A DNA stretch of 50,339 nucleotides from MGIIa-L3 sp038150305. GTDB taxonomy: Archaea; Thermoplasmatota; Poseidoniia; Poseidoniales; Poseidoniaceae. Of this stretch, positions 44,070-50,339 are shown piece after piece. The notes beneath the pieces were generated by a model. That model was not told the DNA's origin. It ran no database searches and saw only the letters and a program-made list of their open reading frames with translations. A program made the translations under genes and the position numbers. The stretch is from contig JAYOTG010000010.1 of assembly GCA_038150305.1 (NCBI GenBank), positions 1 to 50,339 of the forward strand, in the 5' to 3' direction. The first letter of the stretch is position 1. Each line of letters begins with the position of its first letter.

Positions 44070-45757
44070 GCGGCCAGTCGGACGAATTCAGCGGCCGTCT
44101 TGGCCTGATTTTCGCGACCATCGGTGCGGCCATCGGGACGGGAAACATCTGGCGTTTCCCTCGCATGGTCGGTGCCAACGGCGGTGGAACCTTCCTCATT
44201 CCGTGGCTGATCTTCCTCTTCGTGTGGTCCATCCCGCTCGTCATTGCTGAATTTGCGATGGGCAAGCGCAGCCGCACCGGAACCATCGGAACCTTCCGCA
44301 TCTTCACCGGCAAGCGCTTCGCTTGGATGGGGCTATGGACGGCATGGATCTCCACGGCCATCGGCTTCTACTACGCCGTGGTGGCCGGCTGGTGCCTGAA
44401 GTACTTCCAACTCGGGATTACCGGCGGGCTGACCGGTGACGGTGTGGACACCGTCCAAGTCTGGAACGAATTCCTGCAAGCGCCCGGTCAGGTCATCTTC
44501 TTCCAATTCATCGTGGTCGTTCTGACTTTGGCCGCGATTTCCCGCGGTGCGAAGGCCATCGAGAAGGTCAACGTCCTGCTGATGACCTCCCTCAGGGTGC
44601 TGCTCTTCCTGACGATGTTCATGGCCCTCAGCATGGACATGAACGACGGGACCCTCGACGGTGCGCTGTTCATGTTCACCGTGGACACCTCGATGATGTT
44701 CGATCCTGAAATCTGGATCAACGCGCTGTCGCAGTCCGCATGGTCGGCTTCCGCCGGCATGGGCATGGCCATCACCTACGCGGTCTACATGCGAAAGGAC
44801 GAGGACACGACCCTCAACGCCTTCGTGATGGGCCTCGCCAACAACAGCATCTCCATCATCGCCGGCCTGACCGTCCTTTCCGCGATTTTCGCGGTCGAGG
44901 CCGACCCCTTGGCCACAGTCACCGGCGGCTCCTCCGCCATCACCTTCCTCGCGCTCCCCGAAGTGTTCGCTCAGGCGCCGGGTGGCAACGTCGGACCCTT
45001 CCTGATGATGACCGGTTTCTTCCTCGCCCTGTCCTTCGCGGCCCTGACGTCGATGATTTCCACCGTCGAGTTGTGCGTGCGCAACTTCGTCGACCACGGC
45101 TACGAGCGCACCCGGTCGGTGTGGATGACGGGCGCGGCGATTTTCCTGTTTGGCTTGCCTTCCGCTGTGCTGTGGGTCAAGCTCGACGCGGAAGGCGTCG
45201 CCTTCCCACAGTTCCTCGAAGTGCAAGACCACATCTGGGGCTACGGCCTGATGTTCTCGGGGCTGTTCATCGCGTTCACGATTTGGCGTTACGGCTTCCT
45301 CAAGTGGCGTGCCCAGGTCGAAGCCGGCGAAGCCGATCCTGGTTTTGCGGGCTACCTGAACGTCGGTGTCTCGGCCTTCCGTGACGACTACATCAACACG
45401 GGTGAGAACGACCTGTGGATCGGGCGTTGGTGGGACCTCTTGCTCTACCTGGCCTTCCCCGTTTTGTTCTCCATCCTGATGCTGTCCTACTTTGGCAGCA
45501 TGATCGCCAACACCGAAGACGTGTGGAATCCGCTCAATCCGAACGGCTTGGGCATCATTCTCGCCTTCTGGGGCGTCGTGGCCGCGCTGTTCATCTCGTT
45601 CAACAAATTCCTCGTGCAGCGGCCTGTGTTCCGCAACGTGCCCGAGGGCGCTGAGGTTGACATCAGCCTGCTGCCCGGCGGCAGCGACGAACTCGTCGTG
45701 CAGGTGGGTGAGGTCGCACCCGGCTTCGAGCACCTCAGTCAATCCGACGCGGCCTGA
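44066..45757 (+). CDS. Sodium-dependent amino-acid transporter (SNF/LeuT family)
   Basis: 563 residues, about 12 TM helices. TM1 has the unwound sodium/substrate site FATIGAAIGTGNIWRFPRMV and GANGGGTFLIPW, characteristic of the SNF family, and TM6-8 regions LSQSAWSASAGMGMAITYAV and SFAALTSMISTVE match LeuT-type topology. It imports amino acids with sodium. GTG 44066 overlaps the carboxypeptidase stop (GTGA), so the two are translationally coupled, a logical peptide-degrading and uptake pair. Confidence 0.94.
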   Translation: MSGQSDEFSGRLGLIFATIGAAIGTGNIWRFPRMVGANGGGTFLIPWLIFLFVWSIPLVIAEFAMGKRSRTGTIGTFRIFTGKRFAWMGLWTAWISTAIGFYYAVVAGWCLKYFQLGITGGLTGDGVDTVQVWNEFLQAPGQVIFFQFIVVVLTLAAISRGAKAIEKVNVLLMTSLRVLLFLTMFMALSMDMNDGTLDGALFMFTVDTSMMFDPEIWINALSQSAWSASAGMGMAITYAVYMRKDEDTTLNAFVMGLANNSISIIAGLTVLSAIFAVEADPLATVTGGSSAITFLALPEVFAQAPGGNVGPFLMMTGFFLALSFAALTSMISTVELCVRNFVDHGYERTRSVWMTGAAIFLFGLPSAVLWVKLDAEGVAFPQFLEVQDHIWGYGLMFSGLFIAFTIWRYGFLKWRAQVEAGEADPGFAGYLNVGVSAFRDDYINTGENDLWIGRWWDLLLYLAFPVLFSILMLSYFGSMIANTEDVWNPLNPNGLGIILAFWGVVAALFISFNKFLVQRPVFRNVPEGAEVDISLLPGGSDELVVQVGEVAPGFEHLSQSDAA

Positions 45758-45771
45758 AGGAGGCTGATGCG

Positions 45772-46548
45772 ATGGACGACCTCGTCCGCCTGCTCGTCAT
45801 TTGCCTCGTGGTGGCCGCCGTACTGGTGCCCATCGTCCGGTGGTTCTGGTCCCGCTTCGATCGGCCGACTGAAGCACAACTCGAGTACGAGGAAGCCAAG
45901 CGGAAAAAGCGCGAAGAAGAGCGCATGTGGCGGAAAATCGAGGCCAAAATGCGCGCAGAGGAAGCCGCGGCCGAGGAGGCCGCTGCCCTTGCCCGCAAGC
46001 GTGCTGAACTCGCCGCTCAGGCCGCACCGCGTGCTGCTGATGTGGGAGCGGCCCTCGGAGCGCTTGGCCTTGAGCAGGTTGAGGTCGCGACCACCGAGGC
46101 CCGCTCCACGAGCGAGGTCAAGGCCACTGAAGGCGCCGAAGCCGCGCTGGTGGACGAGGCGGTGTTCGACGAAGAGCGCGACGACAGCGACCTCGAGGTT
46201 GAGGGTCCCGCGAAGGTCAGCCTTGAGCAAGACCGGGCAGCCGCTCCAGCACCGGACTGGGCGCTCATCGAGCGCCTGCGCGAAATGAGTGAACGCGAGG
46301 AGGAGCCTGCACCAGTTGACCTTCCCTCGATGCCCGACCTCGACGCCCTTGACGGGGCGTTGGAGGCCATCGACGAGGGACCCGAACCTGAAGCGGCCGG
46401 GGAGGCTGAACCTGATGCGTCCGAAGAGGTGGAACCCGAAGCGGGCGAGGAGGCACAGGATCTCGCCGAAGCGACCGAGGACGACTGGGACGCGGGCGAG
46501 GCACGGTCCGAGGCATCGGACGATGGCGGTTGGGACGTCGAGTGGTGA
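45772..46548 (+). CDS. Single-TM, coiled-coil and acidic-tail protein
   Basis: 258 residues. The N-terminal TM (LVRLLVICLVVAAVLVPIVRW) is followed by a Lys/Glu/Arg coiled coil (about 40-85, YEEAKRKKREEERMWRKIEA). The rest is a long acidic, Ala/Glu/Pro-rich, probably disordered region ending WDVEW. It resembles membrane-tethered low-complexity proteins. It lies 14 bases after the transporter gene and overlaps a possible hisS start. No family recognised. Confidence 0.7.
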   Translation: MDDLVRLLVICLVVAAVLVPIVRWFWSRFDRPTEAQLEYEEAKRKKREEERMWRKIEAKMRAEEAAAEEAAALARKRAELAAQAAPRAADVGAALGALGLEQVEVATTEARSTSEVKATEGAEAALVDEAVFDEERDDSDLEVEGPAKVSLEQDRAAAPAPDWALIERLREMSEREEEPAPVDLPSMPDLDALDGALEAIDEGPEPEAAGEAEPDASEEVEPEAGEEAQDLAEATEDDWDAGEARSEASDDGGWDVEW

Positions 46549-46610
46549 ACGCCCACTTCGCTCGTGTTGGCGACGAATGGCTCTTGAAGCGGACCACGCC
46601 ACGTGGACAC

Positions 46611-47945
46611 ATGGTGCAGCGTCCTCGGGGGACCCGAGACTTCGGTCCGCTGGCCAGCCGTCGGCGTCGCATGCTGGAGATGCTGCTCGAAGACGAGGCC
46701 CGACGGGCCGGCTTTGACCGCGTGCAAACGCCGATCTTCGAGTCGCTGGACCTGTTCACCGCCAAGTCCGGCCCCGGCGTCATCGGCCAACTCTACGCCT
46801 TCGAGGACAAGGGTGGGCGCCAGCTCACCCTTCGCCCGGAACTGACCGCGCCGGTCATGCGCATGGTGGCCGATGAACTGCGGATGGACACCAAGCCACT
46901 TCGCCTGGCCTACCACGGCGCATGCTTCCGCTATGAGGAATTCAAGACCGGGCGGTACCGCGAGTTCTACCAGTACGGCATCGAAGTCGTCGGCGCCTCA
47001 GGTCCTTTGGTGGACGCCGAGGTGATCGCTCTTGCCGTCCGCATGCTCAGCGCCTCAGGGCTCGAGGGCTGGACGCTCCGCATCGGCCACGTTGGCCTGC
47101 TGCGCGACGTGCTCGCTGGCCTTGGCCTGAGCGCCGAAGCCTCCGAAGGCAAGGAAGCCCCGACGGCTTCGGCGATGCGCCTGCTCGACAAGGGCGACGA
47201 GGCCGGCTTGGCCGCCCTGTTCGAGGCCGAAGGCCTCGATGCGTCGGGCCTTAACCTGCTGCGCGCCCTCGGCGAGGCCTCGGGCGGTGCAGAAGCCATC
47301 GAGGCCGCGCGGCCGCTGCTCGAAGGCCACGGCCTCTCGACCGAGGCCTTGGACGACCTGGCCACCACCGTGGAAGCGGTGGGCCTGCTTGCGCCTGCGC
47401 CGCCGTCGTTGGAGATCGACCTGCGCGTCGCGCGTGGACTGGACTACTACACGGGCATGGTCTTCGAAGCCCACGTGCCCGAACTTGGCGGCGAGGGACA
47501 AGTCCTCGGTGGCGGCACCTACCGCCTGCTCCACCTCTTTGGTCTGGAAGACCTCGACCCGTCCTGCGGCTTCGGCCTCGGGTTCGACCGCGTCCTGCTC
47601 GCCCTTGAGCGTCAGGCCGAGGCGGCCGGACGCAGCGAAGTGATGCCCGGTGAGTCCGGACCCGCCACACGTCTTGCGGTCGTACCCTTCCGCGTACCGG
47701 CCTCGGCGGTGCTCGGCCTCGTGCGCGACCTGCGCGAGGAAGGGCTGGTGGTCGACCTCGAGATGAAGGGACGTGCCATCGGCAAGGCCTTCGGCTGGGC
47801 CGACGGTATTGGCGCATCGCACGTGCTGGTCGTCGGTCCGCGCGATCTTGAATCCGGTCAGGCGAACCTCAAGCGCTTGGCCGACGGCGAGCAGATGCCG
47901 GTGGACCTGAACCGTGAAGCCGTCTTGGCGGCGCTCACGTCGTGA
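46611..47945 (+). CDS. hisS: Histidyl-tRNA synthetase
   Basis: 444 residues from ATG 46611 (MVQRPRGTRDFG). Class II motifs: TPIFESLDLFTAKSG, LTLRPELTAPVMRM (motif 1/2 region), motif 2 FRYEEFKTGRYREFYQYGIE, HisA LRVARGLDYYTGMVFEA and motif 3 CGFGLGFDRVLLALE, then the anticodon-binding domain (about 345-444). It charges tRNA-His. GTG 46545 overlaps the preceding stop and would add 22 residues. The stop directly abuts the convergent gene's stop (TGATCA). Confidence 0.96.
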   Translation: MVQRPRGTRDFGPLASRRRRMLEMLLEDEARRAGFDRVQTPIFESLDLFTAKSGPGVIGQLYAFEDKGGRQLTLRPELTAPVMRMVADELRMDTKPLRLAYHGACFRYEEFKTGRYREFYQYGIEVVGASGPLVDAEVIALAVRMLSASGLEGWTLRIGHVGLLRDVLAGLGLSAEASEGKEAPTASAMRLLDKGDEAGLAALFEAEGLDASGLNLLRALGEASGGAEAIEAARPLLEGHGLSTEALDDLATTVEAVGLLAPAPPSLEIDLRVARGLDYYTGMVFEAHVPELGGEGQVLGGGTYRLLHLFGLEDLDPSCGFGLGFDRVLLALERQAEAAGRSEVMPGESGPATRLAVVPFRVPASAVLGLVRDLREEGLVVDLEMKGRAIGKAFGWADGIGASHVLVVGPRDLESGQANLKRLADGEQMPVDLNREAVLAALTS

Positions 47946-48749
47946 TCATTCGTCCTCGAGTCGGCCGCGCTGGGCGACGGCGGCCATGGCAATGGCGGCC
48001 GAGGCGACCACAAGGCCGAAGCCGGGGCTCTCTTCTTCGTCCATGCCGTCTTCACCGGCCTGGAAGGCTTCCTCCCACGTGGACTCGTCGATGGGCAGGT
48101 CAACGCGGCTGTCCTGGCCAAGGAAGAGCGTGAAGGAAGCATCATCACCACTCGTTGTGCCAGGAATCAGACCAGGCCCCTCATTTCCTCGTAGTTTCAT
48201 GGTGATGTGGATGGTTGGATTTCCATCACGTGCGTCCCAAATGTTGTCTTCCGCTGTGAAGCGATAAGCGAACGGAATTTCACGTTCTCCTGGGTTGTTG
48301 CCTTGATCCTGGTATCGAAATAGTTCGTTCATTCCGTAGAGCATAGTCACATTGAGATGTTCACAATCTTGGTTGCATGGTCCATTGTTGTCACCATTGG
48401 TCCAGTCGCCCTGAAGGTCAACTTTGAGTGTACCTCGCAGTTCTCCATCAACCGTCATCATCAATTTCTTAGTTAGTTCCGGATTCATCCTAAAACGCAA
48501 ATCGATGTCAATCAAACCATTCCCAACTTCTTCCACGAACACGCCATCCTCAGCCGAGGTGGTGTCGTTGGCGTCAAAGTGGGTCCAGGCGTTGTTGATG
48601 CCGTCGTGCCACAGGAAAAGGGTGGTCGCGTTGGCCGAGGGCTGGCGCGTGTCTTCTTGCTGCGCTTGCTGCACGCTGACGTCACCGGCTTGCACCGGAA
48701 CGAGCATCATGGCGGCCACCATCATGGTCAGGAGGAGGCGTCCTTGCAT
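47946..48749 (-). CDS. Secreted surface protein with PGF-CTERM-like sorting tail
   Basis: 267 residues from ATG 48749. The signal peptide is MQGRLLLTMMVAAMMLVPVQ; a beta-rich extracellular body follows with a CNQDC pair. The C-terminus SPGFGLVVASAAIAMAAVAQ then RGR has the Pro-Gly-Phe, hydrophobic helix and basic end of PGF-CTERM signals processed by archaeosortase. The middle (about 48160-48520) is visibly richer in A/T than its neighbours. It follows ftsZ by 43 bases on the same strand. Exact function unknown. Confidence 0.78.
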   Translation of the reverse strand: MQGRLLLTMMVAAMMLVPVQAGDVSVQQAQQEDTRQPSANATTLFLWHDGINNAWTHFDANDTTSAEDGVFVEEVGNGLIDIDLRFRMNPELTKKLMMTVDGELRGTLKVDLQGDWTNGDNNGPCNQDCEHLNVTMLYGMNELFRYQDQGNNPGEREIPFAYRFTAEDNIWDARDGNPTIHITMKLRGNEGPGLIPGTTSGDDASFTLFLGQDSRVDLPIDESTWEEAFQAGEDGMDEEESPGFGLVVASAAIAMAAVAQRGRLEDE

Positions 48750-48792
48750 GATGGCCCGTCGCTGCCGTGTGATTTGAGCATGACGACGACGC

Positions 48793-49947
48793 TCATTCGA
48801 AGCGGTGGAAGTCACGGGATGCCGCTTGTCCACCCGCGTTGTGCCGGTACCGCGCGGCGCTCGGGCGCAAACTGAGGGCTTCGGCGAGCTGGTCGATCTC
48901 GACCTTTGGCTCGCGCATCTCGTCGCCGCCCACCCCGGTGAAGATGGCCATGACCTTGATCGTGTCACCGAAGGCAGGGTCTTGCCGTGCCCCGATGATG
49001 ACGTTGGCGTCCTCCTTGATGCGCGAGGTCAGCAGGCGCACGACTTGGTTGGCCGCGTCGAGGGTCATGTACGGTCCGCCGGTCACGTGGACCAGCGCGC
49101 CACTGGCTCCGGTCACGTCCACGTCCAGGAGCGGGTGGTTGAGGGCTTCGTGCACGACTTCTTCGGCGCCTTGGTCGGATTCGCCGTAGAGCATCATCGT
49201 CACGCCACCGTCGGCCATGATGGTCCGCACGTCAGCGAAATCAAGGTTGATGAGCGAGGGCAAAGTGATCGTCTCGACGATGCCCTTGACGATCTCTGCG
49301 ACCAGTTGGTCCATGATCGAGAAGGCTTCCTCGACGGGCAGGTTCGGCACGTAGTCGAGCAGGCGGTTGTTGTCCAGGACCAGCACCGCGTCCGCAACGC
49401 GACGCAGCGCTTCGAGGCCCTCGAGCGCCCTCGCCTTGCGGTGGTTGCGCTCGACGTGGAAGGGCGTGGTCACGATGCCGACGACCAGCGCGCCAGCCGC
49501 CTTGGCTTCCTCGGCCACCACCGGAGCGATGCCGGTGCCCGAGCCGCCGCCCAGGCCGCAGGCGATGAACACGAGGTCCGCGCTGCTGACGATGCGCTGG
49601 ATCATCTCGCGACCGGCTTCCGCACAGCGGCGTCCGGTCGCGGGGTCACCCCCGGCCCCAAGGCCGCGGGTGATGTGGCGCCCGACGAGCAATTTCTGCA
49701 GGGCGCGGGTGTTGTCGAGGTGCTGCTTGTCGGTGTTGATGGCCACCGTGATGGCGCCGTTGACGCCAAGGTGCGTGATGCGGTTCAGGGTGTTGTTGCC
49801 CGAGCCGCCGCAGCCGACGATGAGGATACGGGGATCTGGAACGCTGAGGCCGGAGAGGTCCTCGTCCATGAGCGCCGTCCTCGACTCACGCATCGTCGCG
49901 TCCCGCATCTGGGAGACGATGTCGGAAAGGGTCGATTCGTTTGCCAT
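48793..49947 (-). CDS. ftsZ: Cell-division protein FtsZ
   Basis: 384 residues from ATG 49947. The GTPase fold has ILIVGCGGSGNNTLNRI, the tubulin signature CGLGGGSGTGIAPVV, VGIVTTPFHVE, and the T7-like INLDFADVRTIM with catalytic Asp. The C-terminal half is as expected for archaeal FtsZ and ends in a short tail with RYRHNAGG. It polymerises as the division ring scaffold. A TATA-like CTTAAGATA lies about 70 bases upstream. Which of FtsZ1 or FtsZ2 it is was not determined. Confidence 0.95.
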   Translation of the reverse strand: MANESTLSDIVSQMRDATMRESRTALMDEDLSGLSVPDPRILIVGCGGSGNNTLNRITHLGVNGAITVAINTDKQHLDNTRALQKLLVGRHITRGLGAGGDPATGRRCAEAGREMIQRIVSSADLVFIACGLGGGSGTGIAPVVAEEAKAAGALVVGIVTTPFHVERNHRKARALEGLEALRRVADAVLVLDNNRLLDYVPNLPVEEAFSIMDQLVAEIVKGIVETITLPSLINLDFADVRTIMADGGVTMMLYGESDQGAEEVVHEALNHPLLDVDVTGASGALVHVTGGPYMTLDAANQVVRLLTSRIKEDANVIIGARQDPAFGDTIKVMAIFTGVGGDEMREPKVEIDQLAEALSLRPSAARYRHNAGGQAASRDFHRFE

Positions 49948-50120
49948 GCTCACGCCTGCACCATCCGCGTGTTCGGGTCCCATCCCAACACCTGAGGCCG
50001 CGAGCCTGCTCCTTCCTATCTTAAGCACACCCGTCCGACCTACCCGCACACCCCAACTTCGCGACGCCCGCAGCAACGCCGGGCCAAGGAGCCTGAGCCT
50101 TCTTCAGGCCTCCATCTTGA

Positions 50121-50126
50121 AATATC
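50121..50126 (+). promoter_or_regulatory. TATA box for tRNA-Tyr
   Basis: AAATAT centred 25 bases before the tRNA 5' end, in otherwise GC-rich DNA, at the standard archaeal TATA spacing. Confidence 0.65.
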
Positions 50127-50148
50127 GGGGGCGGGTCGCACAGCCTGC

Positions 50149-50251
50149 CTCACTTAGCTCAGTTGGTAGAGCACCTGACTGTAGTTGTGCATACACACAC
50201 GTCTCAGCAGACATCAGGGTGTCCCCGGTTCAAGTCCGGGAGTGGGGACCA
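50149..50251 (+). tRNA. tRNA-Tyr (anticodon GTA) with 28-base intron
   Basis: The acceptor CCTCACT pairs with AGTGGGG (one T-G). C1-G72 is the archaeal tyrosine identity pair, discriminator A and CCA are encoded (50248-50251). Anticodon GTA is at 50181-50183. The 35-base anticodon loop holds an intron at 50185-50212, between positions 37 and 38. Central helix CTGT (50179-50182) with GCAG (50207-50210) and three-base bulges AGT and ACA form a canonical bulge-helix-bulge for the tRNA splicing endonuclease. Confidence 0.93.
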
Positions 50252-50339
50252 CCTTGCTCAGTCTGAGGTTTCTCTGAGCGGAGACTCGATGGAGATCCGC
50301 CACCCGCAGTAGTGCGCTCCTGCGTAGGTGGGGTTGACG

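Noticed and set aside
44333..45742. Minus-strand open frame of about 469 codons opposite the SNF transporter
   Set aside because: His/Glu/Gln-rich shadow translation of a clear transporter gene.
50252..50339. Last 88 bases after tRNA-Tyr
   Set aside because: No ORF, tRNA or regulatory motif could be supported; only a short pyrimidine stretch near the tRNA end.

Overview
This is high-GC archaeal DNA. The gene set is that of a Thermoplasmatota euryarchaeon, most likely a marine Poseidoniales (Marine Group II) lineage. Archaeal markers are the L21e-RpoF-DUF655-KsgA cluster, the SecE-Spt5-L11-L1-P0-P1 cluster, Pus10, archaeal-type PGK and FtsZ, a tRNA-Tyr with a bulge-helix-bulge intron, TATA boxes about 25 bases upstream of starts, and a PGF-CTERM surface protein. 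No rRNA, CRISPR array, transposase or integrase was seen. Two runs of exactly 100 N (26717-26816 and 35047-35146) are assembly gaps. No stretch longer than about 300 bases lacks a gene.

Layout. 1-2.4 kb: tRNA-Thr, phosphoglycerate kinase and a membrane-anchored low-complexity protein. 2.5-6.1 kb, plus strand: M24 peptidase, a small zinc-binding-like protein, a protein that reads as tandem histone folds with a perfect inverted repeat over its RBS and start, a thioredoxin-like protein and a membrane protein. 6.1-13.8 kb, minus strand: a tightly packed run of Pus10 (with a SAP insert), L21e, RpoF, DUF655, KsgA, a coiled-coil/zinc-ribbon protein, a [2Fe-2S] ferredoxin, a 57-residue membrane protein, exonuclease VII (XseA, XseB) and a MIP18-like Fe-S factor. 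13.8-20.5 kb: RND exporter plus MacB/Lol-type ABC permease and ATPase. 20.6-24.7 kb: DUF3592 protein, tRNA-Leu with a duplicated 3' end, a Fur/PerR-type regulator, KatG and a divergent peroxiredoxin. 24.8-27.3 kb: copper-export operon behind a 12-bp inverted repeat that flanks its TATA box. 27.3-30.5 kb: RNB exonuclease and DnaJ-type protein.

30.5-34.2 kb, plus strand: the secretion/transcription/ribosomal-stalk cluster. It holds the two strongest oddities: an Spt5 whose N-terminus is a degenerate Nudix fold, and an L11 reduced to its C-terminal domain. 34.3-41.8 kb: phosphohexomutase, RidA, a DUF354 protein, a Nudix hydrolase, cis-prenyltransferase, an unknown membrane protein and MscS. 41.9-46.5 kb: a secreted M14 carboxypeptidase translationally coupled to a sodium-dependent amino-acid transporter, a plausible peptide-scavenging pair, then a TM/acidic protein. 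46.6-50.3 kb: HisRS, the PGF-CTERM protein, FtsZ and intron-containing tRNA-Tyr.

Taken together the window is mostly housekeeping information-processing DNA. Oxidative-stress and copper-defence modules lie beside a tRNA-Leu that carries what looks like an integration scar. All functional calls were made by reading translations; no database search was run.
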